From Pirellulaceae bacterium (lineage in GTDB: Bacteria > Planctomycetota > Planctomycetia > Pirellulales > Pirellulaceae): a DNA stretch of 64,000 bases. Both the position numbers and the translations under genes were made by a program. The notes beneath the pieces were generated by a model. The model searched no databases. It was not told where the DNA came from and worked only from the letters and a program-made list of their open reading frames with translations. Below are positions 19,603 to 28,871 of this stretch, piece by piece; the stretch's first letter is position 1, and every line of letters starts with the position of its first letter. The stretch covers positions 445,781 to 509,780 of the forward strand of contig BPJU01000003.1 in assembly GCA_026004775.1 (NCBI GenBank), in the 5' to 3' direction.

Positions 19603-19643
19603 AGTCGTTCTCTGTCCAATGTGCGTTAATTCGTCTTTGGCTA

Positions 19644-19660
19644 CCGCGGGCCGCCCGCGG
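19644..19660. repeat. Perfect inverted repeat upstream of the DUF1399-like gene
   Basis: Arms of seven bases (CCGCGGG and CCCGCGG) around a three-base loop. On the plus strand the hairpin is followed by CCGTTTT, so it could act as a weak terminator there. On the minus strand it sits about 40 bases upstream of the DUF1399-like start and could lie in its leader. Its role is not known. Confidence 0.4.
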
Positions 19661-19674
19661 CCGTTTTCCAACGT

Positions 19675-19863
19675 TTAATTACGCGGATCTCGCAAAAAGT
19701 CTGACATACCGCCGGGAACAATTCGGATCGGAATTGCTACAAACTGGCCATCCCAGAAACGTAACCGTTCACCGTCAGAAAATGAACGGAAACGTAGGTA
19801 CCCGCCACGTGGCTGCGCGCTACACTGGGTAATCGCCCGTACGGTTCCTCTCACCCAGGCCAT
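19675..19863 (-). CDS. Possible small protein of 62 residues
   Basis: A 62-residue frame directly upstream of the DUF1399-like gene on the same strand. It has a balanced composition (RGGYLRFRSFSDGERLRFWDGQFVAIPIRIV) that could be a small beta-rich protein. The ribosome-binding site is weak (CAGG). No family is recognised. It could equally be an open frame by chance. Confidence 0.3.
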   Translation of the reverse strand: MAWVRGTVRAITQCSAQPRGGYLRFRSFSDGERLRFWDGQFVAIPIRIVPGGMSDFLRDPRN

Positions 19864-20583
19864 CGGCCTGAGCTAAACAAAACGCGACTTATCAGGCTGC
19901 TGTTAGCGCATCAATGTCACGGAAACCGATTTCGTACGCCCGTTTGGCGCCGATGGTGCGGCAAAGCAGTGAACGAACCCAATACGGTCCGACAACCCGG
20001 GAGGGCCGGCGGGAACTACGGGCAAGACAGCCCGCACCGACAGACCTGGCCCTCATGGGGCCCGTGGGAGAGAATGGGCGTCTTCTACTTGCCAGGACCA
20101 GCTTAGTGTACGGCGTCCTAGCGCTAGCGCGCAGGGGAGGTTGGTCAAGGTCCACGCTCACAAGGCTTTGGAACGCGGACTTGACAACTTTCATGGGAGG
20201 CCCCTCACCTCGGCCCTCTCCGCCTAAAGGGGGAGAGGGAGGAGCGTATGTACGTCCTACAGGGGGAAAGGGAGTAGGGTTCTACATTTGCCGCCAGCAA
20301 GGGCATTCGATATTCGACTATTTATCCCAAACGGTGAGGAACCGGTTTGGCAAACGCCTGGCGCCTTCTCTGCTTCGATCGCCCACTGCTCGACGTGCGC
20401 CGATCCAATTTGCGGCAAGACCACGTCTGCACGTAGCAGCCCAAATATTGCATGAACTTTTGACCGATGCGGTACCTTGAAGCACCTAACGAGTGGCTCG
20501 AATAGCTACATGCAGATACATGACGGGGTCTTTTCCTGTCCGGGTTCCGAAAAAGCGGCCTTTGCGCCCCGTCTTCGAAACGA
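19864..20583. other. Long intergenic region with a G/C hairpin element
   Basis: 720 bases without a supported gene between two minus-strand genes. Frames on both strands (for example 19914-20480 plus and 19892-20194 minus) have proline/arginine-rich sequence typical of non-coding G/C-rich DNA. The plus frame reads PSPRPSPPKGGEG across a hairpin at 20214-20239, a signature of a widespread palindromic intergenic repeat. No structural RNA was recognised. Confidence 0.5.
20214..20239. repeat. Palindromic intergenic repeat (CCCTCTCC...GGAGAGGG type)
   Basis: Arms CCCTCTCCGCC and GGGGGAGAGGG pair at ten of eleven positions around a TAAA loop. Similar elements occur as dispersed palindromes in many unrelated bacterial genomes. 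It lies between genes and is not followed by a T tract, so it is better called a repeat than a terminator. Confidence 0.6.
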
Positions 20584-21471
20584 CTACTTCACGGGCTGTA
20601 CGGTCAATTCCATGGCCGTCTCGACGCGAGCTCGAGCCACATCATCCCGGAACGGGGTTTCGGTAACCAGGAGCTGTTTGAACCGAGCCGATAGATACCG
20701 GCCATGTACCACATCAAAAATCAACCGCCCTTCGGTGTGCTGCTCCGTAATCTTCAACGACACACCTTCGGCAGGTTCCAATTCTACCTGTGAGGTGACA
20801 TCGATCGGCAACAGTCCCGCCTGACGATCCGCATCCGAAGGCTCTATTACCACGTATTCGCTTTTTTGTGTCGCCGGCGCGAATGCCAGCGCCAATCGGC
20901 GCGACAGTTGCCACTTGTCACCGGGTACTACCGCCTGCTCGGGCAAGATGGGCATCGCTTGGGCCAGCATTGCCGAGAGCCCTTCGGCTGAAAAAAGGTA
21001 CAAAAGATTTTCTTTATCTTCCAACTCTCGCAGGGCCTCCTGGAAATCGGCATCGGGTACTGCCGAAATGATTTCGCCACGCGGGCTGAGCACCACACGC
21101 AACGACTTCCCGACCAGAGCCGCCACGGCGGCCGAAGCTCGCCGAGCCTGTTCGTCGGCGGGAGGAGCATCCGAATCGTAGTCGATCACCACGCGTCCCC
21201 CTTCTCCTTCCAGACGCCACCGCAATCGCTCGATCCGCTGCACAATGCGAAAGTTGCCTTCCGCATCCGTCCCCTCCACCTGCCAGGACAATCGCAGTTC
21301 TTGATGAGATGCGACTTTCTTGACCAATTTGTTGACAGTGGCGGCCGACTGCGACTGCACCCGCACCTCGATGCGGTACGATTCGCCCTCTGCCAGTTTC
21401 CATCGCAATAAATCGGCCGATGTTCCCGGTTCACTCAACAGAGCCAACAGAACCAGACATGCCGAATGCAT
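20584..21471 (-). CDS. Secreted DUF6263-like protein
   Basis: About 295 residues. The ATG at 21471 is directly behind GGGAGGAG with a seven-base spacer and opens a clear signal peptide (MHSACLVLLALLSEPGTSA). The mature part is beta-rich. It begins RWKLAEGESYRIEV and ends with a domain containing GRLIFDVVHGRYLSARFKQ, the general pattern of DUF6263-type proteins of Planctomycetes and relatives. No catalytic residues can be named. It is followed on the same strand, upstream, by the UPF0173 hydrolase with a 61-base gap. Confidence 0.7.
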   Translation of the reverse strand: MHSACLVLLALLSEPGTSADLLRWKLAEGESYRIEVRVQSQSAATVNKLVKKVASHQELRLSWQVEGTDAEGNFRIVQRIERLRWRLEGEGGRVVIDYDSDAPPADEQARRASAAVAALVGKSLRVVLSPRGEIISAVPDADFQEALRELEDKENLLYLFSAEGLSAMLAQAMPILPEQAVVPGDKWQLSRRLALAFAPATQKSEYVVIEPSDADRQAGLLPIDVTSQVELEPAEGVSLKITEQHTEGRLIFDVVHGRYLSARFKQLLVTETPFRDDVARARVETAMELTVQPVK

Positions 21472-21532
21472 AAACTGACTCCTCCCGCCTACCGGCGGCT
21501 GTTCGCCAGCCATTCCATCGCACTAAAGGCCG

Positions 21533-22225
21533 CTAACCGGGAATCTCCCACGACTGACCCGGCTGTAGTACCACGGCTTGCGTGCCGGTCTGCTGCCGCA
21601 CGCGGGTGGCCCATTGCTGGGCATCTTGCGCGATCGGGGGCCAGGTGTTGTAGTGCGAAGGCAGCACGTAGCGTGGCCGCAGCAACTCAACCGCCTTCAG
21701 CGCGTCGTCCGGTCCCATCGTGAACAGGTCCCCGATCGGCAAAACCGCCACCTCCAGCCCCTCGTCGCCAATAAGCTTCATGTCCCCGAACAGTCCCGTA
21801 TCACAGGCGAAATATAATTTGCCTTGCGGTGTGGTGAGCAGAAAGCCACACGGCGCGCCGCCATAACTGCCGTCGGGCAGCACCGAGCTATGGAAAGCAA
21901 GTGTCATTTTCACCCGCCCAAAAGGTAGCGCCGTGCTTCCACCCAGATTCATCCCGATCGTCTTGGCGACTCCATGCTTCTTCGAAAGCCACTCGGCGAT
22001 CTCATAAATCGCTACCACCGTGGCCCCGGTGCGGTTGGCGATTCGAGCCGCGTCGGCTACGTGATCGAAATGTCCGTGAGAAATCAAAATAAAATCCGCT
22101 GCTACTTCTTCAGCCTTCACAGGGCTTGCCGGCGAATCGGTCAGAAACGGATCGATCAATACGGAGGTGTTCTCTACGGCCACGCTCCAACAACCATGGC
22201 CCAGCCAGGTAAGTCGCGTCGTCAT
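21533..22225 (-). CDS. UPF0173-family metal-dependent hydrolase
   Basis: 230 residues of the metallo-beta-lactamase fold. HGHFDH at residues 50-55 is the di-metal binding motif, with D27-D30 near the first strand (LIDPFLTD), D144-region FACDTGLFGD supplying the bridging aspartate, and a late histidine in LPSHYNT. The length matches UPF0173 proteins (about 225-230). Physiological substrate is unknown. The gene is divergent from the disrupted thioredoxin-fold gene; the space between them is only about 185 bases. Confidence 0.9.
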   Translation of the reverse strand: MTTRLTWLGHGCWSVAVENTSVLIDPFLTDSPASPVKAEEVAADFILISHGHFDHVADAARIANRTGATVVAIYEIAEWLSKKHGVAKTIGMNLGGSTALPFGRVKMTLAFHSSVLPDGSYGGAPCGFLLTTPQGKLYFACDTGLFGDMKLIGDEGLEVAVLPIGDLFTMGPDDALKAVELLRPRYVLPSHYNTWPPIAQDAQQWATRVRQQTGTQAVVLQPGQSWEIPG

Positions 22226-22410
22226 AGATCAGTCTCCATCGTGCCATAGTCTCGATGCGTGCGGCCGCCGACTGCGACCACCGTCGCTGTCCCCTTTCCT
22301 GCCGCTTCGGAGTATAATGCATCTTCCTCCACAAACGAAAGCCGGCAGGCACACCGGAGTGCTCGCCGGTGTTTTCGAGTGGATCGTTCCAATTGTGAAG
22401 AGGCACAAAC

Positions 22411-22643
22411 ATGTACTTTCCGATGCAATATGGCCGGCACTTGAGGCTCGGCACATGCCCGACCGACGGCCGTTTCGGCTCAACGGCGCTTCGGCGCTCT
22501 GGCGATTCTGGCGGCGTTTTTTTGCGCAGTTGTGATCCCGGCTGCCCGGGGAACGGGCACCGATCTATGGACGTATCAAGGGCAAATCGTGCCGCGACAA
22601 TGCCGAGGACGAAGGGATCCGCAAGAGCTTCGAAATCCACGCC
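22411..22643 (+). pseudogene. Disrupted 5' end of the thioredoxin-fold gene (two apparent frameshifts)
   Basis: ATG 22411 has an excellent ribosome-binding site (AAGAGG at 22398-22403, seven-base spacer), yet its frame does not lead into the gene body. A signal-peptide-like segment (FGALAILAAFFCAVVIPAA) lies in the next frame at about 22487-22550 and has no start codon of its own. The conserved-looking run NAEDEGIRKSFEIHALWEA lies in the third frame from 22599 and joins the downstream open frame. Moving from frame to frame requires one extra base near 22490-22500 and another near 22595-22599. This could be gene decay, sequencing error or recoding. Confidence 0.6.
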
Positions 22644-23825
22644 TTGTGGGAAGCCGGTGAACCGGCAGCGGTGGTGTGGGTGCTGGACGATGAGGATCCC
22701 CGAGCGATGGACTGGTCGGAGCGATTCGGACGCGCTTCGGCGGCAATGGGCGCGTCAGCCGGCGTAGCTGGCCCGGTGCTGCGGCTGGAATGGGAGGGCG
22801 GCCGCTACCAACTGCCGGTGCTGCTCATCGCGCCGGACGCGCACGATCCCTTGCACGTCGGCCGGCAATGGGAAGCCGAGGGGCTTGAGCATGAAGTGGC
22901 CGAAGAGATCCGCCGAGGCGGACAGTCGGCCTATTTGGTCCAGGTTCGAAGTCCCATCGGCTGGAAACGGCAGGTGGTGCGGCCGGCCACCACCCGCCGG
23001 GTTGTCGAGCTGTCCGAGCGATTTTTTGTCGGGCAAGGTAAACGCCATCTGCTCCAGTTGCGGGTAACGCGGCAGGAACCAGTCGATGCTGCGCAGCACG
23101 CAGCCTGGTTGCAGGCATTCGACCAGTTGCACCGATTGCGACCGGATGCCGTGGATGGATCGGCCGAGACCCCGGCGTTGTCAGCCGAAAAGAGCGCCGA
23201 GCTGCGCGATCGTTTGACGCGGCTTACCAGCTCAGCTCCCACGCAATGGCAGCATCTGGTCCAAACGGCCCTCCAACAGTTGCAACAAGCGCAGACTCGC
23301 CAGGCCGGCTTGGAGTTCGTGCGGCGTCAAGCTCTGGAGAAAACGCTGCCCGAATTGCAAATCGAAGCCGTCCGCGGTACCGCACCCGCTCGAGATCAAC
23401 TGGCCAATCGCGTCGTGGTGCTGCACTTTTGGGACTATCGTGACGCCCCGTTGCATGAACCGTACGGCCAGGTGGGATATCTGGACTTTCTGTACCGCAA
23501 GTATGCTGATCAGGGCGTTGTCGTGCTGGGAGTGGTGACCAACCAGCAGTCGGAATCACCCGGCGGCCGGCGCACAGCGGCCGTGGGAGCACGAAAGTTC
23601 GCCTCCTTCATGAACCTGGCTTACCCGGTGGTGCAGGACGGTGGAGCTCTGTTGCGCTACGTCGGCGACCCTAGGCTGCACGACGGAGCCTTGCCCTTGT
23701 TTGTGGTGGTGGATCGGTCCGGCAAGATTATCCATTACTGGTCGGGTTACTATCCGGTGGACACACAGCGGGGTCTAGTGGAGCTGGAAGGGGTTATTCG
23801 GCAGGCTTTGCAAACGGCTCCGTAA
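22644..23825 (+). CDS. Thioredoxin/TlpA-fold domain protein lacking CXXC (5' end disrupted)
   Basis: The uninterrupted frame gives 393 residues from a TTG at 22644 that has no ribosome-binding site; the same frame is open back to 22536. Residues about 245-390 resemble a TlpA/AhpC-type thioredoxin fold: VVVLHFWDYRD at the position of the usual active-site strand, then YRKYADQGVVVLGVVTN, a proline-containing GALPLFVVVDRSGKIIHYW and a C-terminal helix. The CXXC motif is replaced by DAPLHE, so thiol redox activity is unlikely. The N-terminal 240 residues are unrecognised. It probably was an exported protein, given the signal-like segment upstream in another frame. Its 3' end overlaps the convergent phosphatase gene by 32 bases. 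Confidence 0.7.
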   Translation: MWEAGEPAAVVWVLDDEDPRAMDWSERFGRASAAMGASAGVAGPVLRLEWEGGRYQLPVLLIAPDAHDPLHVGRQWEAEGLEHEVAEEIRRGGQSAYLVQVRSPIGWKRQVVRPATTRRVVELSERFFVGQGKRHLLQLRVTRQEPVDAAQHAAWLQAFDQLHRLRPDAVDGSAETPALSAEKSAELRDRLTRLTSSAPTQWQHLVQTALQQLQQAQTRQAGLEFVRRQALEKTLPELQIEAVRGTAPARDQLANRVVVLHFWDYRDAPLHEPYGQVGYLDFLYRKYADQGVVVLGVVTNQQSESPGGRRTAAVGARKFASFMNLAYPVVQDGGALLRYVGDPRLHDGALPLFVVVDRSGKIIHYWSGYYPVDTQRGLVELEGVIRQALQTAP

Positions 23826-24615
23826 GCTGGAGCACTTCTGCGTGGACCAGGCCGTTTGAGCCGATGCCTTCGCCGGACGAGGTGCTGCGGCGACCTTGCC
23901 AATCGGTGAATCGCCCGCCCGCTTCCTCCAGAACGGGCAAGATGGCGGCCGCATCCCACAGGTGCATCACCGGATCGATCATCAGCTCGGCACGCCCGGT
24001 CGCCACCAGCAGGTAGCCATAGGCGTCGCCCCAGGTGCGGGTTACGTAAGCCCGCTCAGCCAATTGATCGAAAAGAGCGCGGGCCTTACGGCGGTCGAAG
24101 GAATCGACTTGGGATGTAACAAAAAGCCCGTCACTCAGGCTGCGGCGGGAAACACGCGCCGGTCGACTTGCCGTACCGTGCTCGTATACGCACCCCGCCC
24201 CCACCGCGGCATGAACCGTCTCATCCAGTGCCGGAGCATGGATCACCCCGACCACACTGGTCTGTTCGAATTCAATGCCGACCAGTGTCGTATACAAGGG
24301 TACTCCGAAAATAAACGACTTCGTACCGTCAATCGGGTCCAACACCCATCGGAAACCGGAACGGCCCGGCTCTTCGCCATGTTCTTCCCCAAGCACCGCA
24401 TCGCCGGGAAACTGCCGGGCGATGCGATCGCGCAACCATTGTTCGGCCTGCCGATCGGCTTCCGTTACCGGTGACGCGTCGGCTTTGCGCACGACGTCCA
24501 GGTCCGGTCGCTGGAACCATTGGAGCGTCAGCCGCCCGGCTTCGCGCGCCCATTGCACAGCCGCTTCACGCCGTCGAGCCACTTCCGTCAACCATGCGTC
24601 AGACAGGCAACTCAT
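23794..24615 (-). CDS. Inositol-monophosphatase family phosphatase, HisN-type histidinol-phosphatase candidate
   Basis: 273 residues from ATG 24615. Metal-binding motifs of the family are GEEHGEE, DPIDGTKSFIFG and WDAAAILPVLEEAGG. The last and the general spacing resemble HisN-type histidinol-phosphatases more than inositol or FBP phosphatases, but the specificity cannot be proved from sequence. The open frame continues upstream through an ATG at 24702, seven bases past the lspA stop, which could allow coupling. Family alignment favours 24615. It lies downstream of dksA-lspA on the same strand. Confidence 0.8.
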   Translation of the reverse strand: MSCLSDAWLTEVARRREAAVQWAREAGRLTLQWFQRPDLDVVRKADASPVTEADRQAEQWLRDRIARQFPGDAVLGEEHGEEPGRSGFRWVLDPIDGTKSFIFGVPLYTTLVGIEFEQTSVVGVIHAPALDETVHAAVGAGCVYEHGTASRPARVSRRSLSDGLFVTSQVDSFDRRKARALFDQLAERAYVTRTWGDAYGYLLVATGRAELMIDPVMHLWDAAAILPVLEEAGGRFTDWQGRRSTSSGEGIGSNGLVHAEVLQLTEPFAKPAE

Positions 24616-24709
24616 AGAGACGTTGTAAACAGCATCCGAAGGTTTAACCGATCGAGCCTGCAGGGTAAATCCAGTCAGGCGTCCCACGTTATGTTTGTGC
24701 ATCCCAACT

Positions 24710-25297
24710 TTACTGCACGCCGGGACTGTCCGAAGTCTCTTGCGGCCTTCGCTGCTTTTCGGTTCGCCAGCCATACCACAACAAGCCGATTGCTCCGGCA
24801 ACCAGCAAGCTGTCGGCGATATTGAAATTCGGCCAAGTGAATCGACCATAGCAGAGCAGAATCCAGTCGCGTACCTCGGTGCGATATTGGCCCGGCGCTC
24901 CGGGAGGACTCCACAAACCCAACCGATCGTGCAGATTACCCAAAATGCCTCCCAGAATCAGAGCCAGTGATAAGACCAACAGTGGGTCTCGGACGCAACG
25001 GGCGACAAAAACGTAATAAAGGATCAGTAATACGGCCAAGACCGAGACGGCCGCAAAAAAAGGTCCCCCGCCGGCTCCCAACCCGAAAAGCGCTCCGGGA
25101 TTCAGCACCGGCTCGATCCCCACGTAACCTTCGATCAGCCACCAGCGATTGCCTTCGGCCGGCATGCCCAGCCACTGGAAAACCCAATGCTTGGTCCACA
25201 AATCCAGCGCGCAACCTGCCGCGGCGACGGCAAGGAACCATACCCAGGTGATCAGCAATCGGGACGCCGAAAATGCTTCCTGCCGGCCGAAGGCCAT
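24710..25297 (-). CDS. lspA: Lipoprotein signal peptidase (signal peptidase II)
   Basis: About 195 residues with four hydrophobic segments. It cleaves signal peptides from diacylglyceryl-modified prolipoproteins in the inner membrane. The two catalytic aspartates are in GNLHDRL and FNIADS, and the family stretch DLWTKHWVF is near the N terminus. The domain between aspartates contains a longer loop (GLWSPPGAPGQYRTEVRDW) than in E. coli. ATG 25297 is preceded by AGAGGG nine bases upstream. The open frame runs back to 25360, but that would overlap dksA. It lies 34 bases downstream of dksA. Confidence 0.92.
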   Translation of the reverse strand: MAFGRQEAFSASRLLITWVWFLAVAAAGCALDLWTKHWVFQWLGMPAEGNRWWLIEGYVGIEPVLNPGALFGLGAGGGPFFAAVSVLAVLLILYYVFVARCVRDPLLVLSLALILGGILGNLHDRLGLWSPPGAPGQYRTEVRDWILLCYGRFTWPNFNIADSLLVAGAIGLLWYGWRTEKQRRPQETSDSPGVQ

Positions 25298-25331
25298 CGG
25301 CCCATTCCCTCTCGTCATTCCGGCACAGCCG

Positions 25332-25706
25332 TTATCGACGCTGCTCCAATTTGGCCGCACATTTTACACAGTACGGCGTGTAAGGTACTACCTTCAACCG
25401 CATCTTGGGAATTTTCCCGTCGCACTCCAGGCAGACGCCATACGTTCCATTCTCGATCCGTTCCAACGCCTCTTCGACCAACTGGAGCGTCTCTCCTTCG
25501 TTTTGTAGCAGAGAAATCGTGAACTCCTGTTCGAAGTTGTCCGACCCGATATCGGCCATGTGGATGGGCATGCTGGAAAGATCGCCGCTGCTTTCACTCC
25601 TGGTTTTATGCAAGGTGGCCTTGGCCATCGCCGAAAAGTCACCTCGAAGACGCGTGCGGATGGCCAACAGGAGTTCCTTGAACATCTGAAGGTCTGCTTT
25701 TTTCAT
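25332..25706 (-). CDS. dksA: DksA/TraR-family zinc-finger regulator
   Basis: About 124 residues, the size of short DksA/TraR proteins. An N-terminal coiled coil is followed by a four-cysteine zinc finger, CLEC-X17-CVKC. A helical hairpin of this kind inserts into the RNA polymerase secondary channel; here the acidic tip region (DIGSDNFEQEF) is present. The start at ATG 25706 follows GGGGAG and matches family starts. It heads the dksA-lspA-phosphatase cluster. A specific link with ppGpp cannot be judged. Confidence 0.85.
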   Translation of the reverse strand: MKKADLQMFKELLLAIRTRLRGDFSAMAKATLHKTRSESSGDLSSMPIHMADIGSDNFEQEFTISLLQNEGETLQLVEEALERIENGTYGVCLECDGKIPKMRLKVVPYTPYCVKCAAKLEQRR

Positions 25707-25908
25707 GCCGGACAACTCCCCACGATGTTTGCCGGGACCGTCCCAACCCGCGTCCCTGCAAACCACGTCCCAATCCGTCGAGATATGGGACCCTACACAC
25801 AGGCCGTGCCGGTTAAAGGCAACCTACCCATTCTAGTCGGCGCAAGGCTTCGGGTCAAAAGGCAGTATCAACCGGCCGGCAGGGGGCGCCAGCCGTTACT
25901 TGGAAGAG

Positions 25909-26286
25909 TCACGGGGAACCTTCCTGGCGCAACTCCCAGGCCCGGCGAACCTCTTCCAGCGGGTATTCGATGATCGGTAAATCCTGCCCGGCTACTTCTC
26001 GCAATCGGCGCCAGCCTCGTGTCAATAATTCTTCTCGTGCAGCCACGAATTGCGGGTCGAGATGGCGCTTGTCAAAAGGACCTTCCACTACCACCTGGGG
26101 AAACTCCGGATCGACAATGAACTGAGCCAGCGCGGGTTCACAAAGAATATGACGCTCCGGACTGCTGTGTAACAACTCCGGTTCGATCCAGCCAATGACA
26201 TATCGTAGATATAGCGCGCTTTGCCAAATATACTCCACTTCCTCTCCGCACACTTCGCACAAGTAACCTTGCTCGCAGCGCGCCAT
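25909..26286 (-). CDS. Small conserved protein with N-terminal zinc-binding motif, unknown function
   Basis: About 125 residues. It starts MARCEQGYLCEVCGEEV, with a CXXC that may bind zinc together with C4 or the later cysteine near residue 50 (HILCEP). The rest is mixed alpha/beta with a charged C-terminal helix. It resembles conserved planctomycete unknowns in style, but I recognise no named family. Neighbours are dapB upstream and dksA downstream, on the same strand with gaps of about 150 and 200 bases, so operon membership is uncertain. Confidence 0.65.
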   Translation of the reverse strand: MARCEQGYLCEVCGEEVEYIWQSALYLRYVIGWIEPELLHSSPERHILCEPALAQFIVDPEFPQVVVEGPFDKRHLDPQFVAAREELLTRGWRRLREVAGQDLPIIEYPLEEVRRAWELRQEGSP

Positions 26287-26435
26287 GGCGGTTTTTCCGG
26301 GCGGCACGGGTGTTCATCGAACCTGCCGAGGGCTTCCAGCGACCTGTCCTCACACCAGGCGGAACACCGCTCCAGACGCAAGAATCGGTGACGCGAAACG
26401 ATCGCCGTTTCTGCTACACGGCTTTGACCGAAACC

Positions 26436-27254
26436 TCAACTCAACCCCAGCACATCATACATCGAATATAACCCGGGTGGGCGGCCGGCGGCAAACCGAG
26501 CGGCCTGCAAAGCACCAAGGGCATAGCAGTCCCGATTCGTCGCTTTTACGGTGATCTCCAATGTCTCACCCAACATGCCGAACACCACCGTATGTTCTCC
26601 CGGGTTGTCCCCGACCCGCACGGCATGGTACCCGATTTCCTCCAGCGGCCGCTGGCCCACCATTCCGTGACGTCCGTGCTGGTGGCGAGTTTGTCCCATG
26701 TGGGCAGCTATCCTTTCACCGAATTTCAACGCTGTTCCACTGGGTGCGTCATGCTTGAACCGGTGATGCCGCTCGATGATCTCTACATCTACGCCCGACG
26801 GCATCTCTCGCAAGGCAGCGGCCGCCTGTTCGGCAAGCTTCATGGCAACGTTCACCGCCAGACTCATGTTCGGCGCCCACACCACGGCCACTTCCTCAGC
26901 CAGTTGCCGCAGATGGTGTTGCGTATCGGAAGTCAAGCCGGTGGTGGCCATCACCAGCGGAATGCGCCGCCGCCGGCAGATCGCCACCGCCCGTTGCGCC
27001 CCTTCAGGGTTGGAAAAATCGATGAGCGCATCGACAGAAGTTTCCGCCGGCAGATCGCTCGCCAACAGTACACCCAGTTGTCCGATGCCGGCAACATGAC
27101 CGGCATCTTCTCCCAAGCTCGGATGGTCTGGGCGTTCCAAAGCCGCCACGATCTTCAAAGCGGGTTCCCCAGCAGCCAGTGCCACCAGCCGCTTACCCAT
27201 TCTCCCCGCGGCTCCGTGTATGGCAATTTTTACGACCGATGCGGTTATCGACAC
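26436..27254 (-). CDS. dapB: 4-hydroxy-tetrahydrodipicolinate reductase
   Basis: 272 residues. DapB reduces hydroxy-tetrahydrodipicolinate with NAD(P)H in lysine and diaminopimelate synthesis. The nucleotide-binding GAAGRMG is at the N terminus. The catalytic segment is EIIERHHRFKHDAPSGTALK (His pair, Lys and the SGTA substrate loop), and NMSLAVNV is also typical. GTG 27254 sits eight bases behind AGAAGGAG, which is stronger evidence than the upstream TTG at 27275. It follows thrC on the same strand with about 60 bases between, and both act on the aspartate family. Confidence 0.95.
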   Translation of the reverse strand: MSITASVVKIAIHGAAGRMGKRLVALAAGEPALKIVAALERPDHPSLGEDAGHVAGIGQLGVLLASDLPAETSVDALIDFSNPEGAQRAVAICRRRRIPLVMATTGLTSDTQHHLRQLAEEVAVVWAPNMSLAVNVAMKLAEQAAAALREMPSGVDVEIIERHHRFKHDAPSGTALKFGERIAAHMGQTRHQHGRHGMVGQRPLEEIGYHAVRVGDNPGEHTVVFGMLGETLEITVKATNRDCYALGALQAARFAAGRPPGLYSMYDVLGLS

Positions 27255-27316
27255 GCAGGCGTCTCCTTCTAGCAAAACGTTTATGAACCAACCGGTATGC
27301 GTTCCGCGGCCGGCGA

Positions 27317-28711
27317 CTAACTATAAAGTTCGATGGCCCGGATGATCTCTTCCAAATCATTCCGCACCACCACCGCTCGGTTGGCGAACGAAGCTCGGCG
27401 GACACCTCGCGCGCCGAGCACTTCATTGAACTGCTTCTGGTCGGTTGTATGGTAAGCGACGGTCGCCGTGGGATCTTTCAGCAAGTGGCCGGTCAGCACG
27501 CACACCACTCGGTCGGTCGGTTCAATGATGCCTTGTTGTCGCAGCAGCTTTGCCCCGGCCACACTGGCTGCACTTGCCGGCTCGCACCCCATGCCACCGG
27601 CTCCCACCTTGGCTTTCGCATCCAAAATCTCCTGGTCGCTCACGCACCGGACCACGCCCTGGCACGTTTCCAAAGCTCGCAGGCATTTGGGGAGATTGAC
27701 CGGACGATTGATTTCGATCGCGCTGGCGATCGTCGATGCTCGCCGCTGGGCCGCATCCATTTCGGCATAAAACTGGCTGACCAGCTTCTGATCGAAATCT
27801 CCACCATTCCAGGCCAACCGCCGCAGTTCGACCAGTTGAAAGAGCGTGTCGGCACCCTGAGCGTTGATCACCGCCATGCGGGGAATCCGAGGTATCAGGC
27901 CCAGTTCAAACAGCTCGGCAAACGCCTTGCCAAAAGCACTGCTGTTGCCCAGGTTTCCGCCCGGCACCACGATCCAATCCGGAACTTCCCAGCGTAGCCC
28001 CTCCAGGACCCGATACATGATCGTCTTCTGGCCTTCCAGGCGGAAGGGGTTGACGCTGTTGACAAGGTACATGCCGAGCTTCCCGCTGGCTTCGCGCACA
28101 CGAGCCATGGCGTCGTCGAAGTCACCCGTGATCTGGACAGTGAGGGCTCCGTAGTCGAGTGCCTGGGAAAGCTTGCCGTAGGAGATCTTCCCCGACCCGA
28201 TGAAGATCACGGCCTTCATCAGTCGGGTGACCGAGCAGTACATGGCCAGTGAGGCGCTGGTGTTGCCGGTCGAAGCGCAGGCGGCTCGGCGAGCGTTCAC
28301 CAGGCGGGCATGCGTAAAAGCGGCAGCCATGCCGTTGTCCTTGAAGGAACCAGACGGATTGAGCCCTTCGTACTGCAGATAGAGCCTGCCCGGCCGCAGG
28401 CCGACATATTGGGCTACCGCGTCGGCCTGCTGGAGCAACGTCTGCCCTTCCCCGACCGTTACGATGGACGACCGCGGGGCGAACGGCAGCAGCTCCCAAA
28501 ACCGCCACACCCCGCTCATCCGCAACGGGTCCGCACGGCTGTAGACCGAATCGAAATAGTCCAGCCGGTCCGGCACGGCAACTCGCTGCCAGTCATAAGC
28601 CACGTCCAGCAGTGAGCCGCAACGGGGGCAGGCCACCCGTACGTCGGTGATGTCGAATGTTGCTGCACACCCCGGTGAGATGCAGCGTTGGAACGCAGCC
28701 TGGCTAGCCAC
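27317..28711 (-). CDS. thrC: Threonine synthase
   Basis: 464 residues, PLP-dependent, converting O-phosphohomoserine to threonine. The PLP lysine is in [11 protein letters not shown], and [10 protein letters not shown] and [16 protein letters not shown] are the usual phosphate-binding and substrate loops. The N terminus carries a zinc-ribbon-like pair of CXXC-type sites (CISPGC and CPRC) seen in many bacterial ThrC. GTG 28711 lies behind AGGAGGG and is chosen over the upstream start at 28816, because the extra 35 residues have no family match. It precedes dapB in the same direction. Confidence 0.93.
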   Translation of the reverse strand: MASQAAFQRCISPGCAATFDITDVRVACPRCGSLLDVAYDWQRVAVPDRLDYFDSVYSRADPLRMSGVWRFWELLPFAPRSSIVTVGEGQTLLQQADAVAQYVGLRPGRLYLQYEGLNPSGSFKDNGMAAAFTHARLVNARRAACASTGNTSASLAMYCSVTRLMKAVIFIGSGKISYGKLSQALDYGALTVQITGDFDDAMARVREASGKLGMYLVNSVNPFRLEGQKTIMYRVLEGLRWEVPDWIVVPGGNLGNSSAFGKAFAELFELGLIPRIPRMAVINAQGADTLFQLVELRRLAWNGGDFDQKLVSQFYAEMDAAQRRASTIASAIEINRPVNLPKCLRALETCQGVVRCVSDQEILDAKAKVGAGGMGCEPASAASVAGAKLLRQQGIIEPTDRVVCVLTGHLLKDPTATVAYHTTDQKQFNEVLGARGVRRASFANRAVVVRNDLEEIIRAIELYS

Positions 28712-28871
28712 CCGAACCCTTCCCTCCTGGTACGCCCTCGTGTCGACAGGCACCCCGGCGCGCCTTGACGACACCGCAGCACGCCCGTGCGGCAACCGAC
28801 ACACGGCCAGCCGCAACCGTGCCCCCGCTAGTCTAGAAGATACGGCAAAGGGGCTTCAATACGGCCGGCAG

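Noticed and set aside
19892..20194. 100-residue minus-strand frame
   Set aside because: Its end looks slightly protein-like, but most is Arg/Ser/Pro-rich and no start signal is seen.
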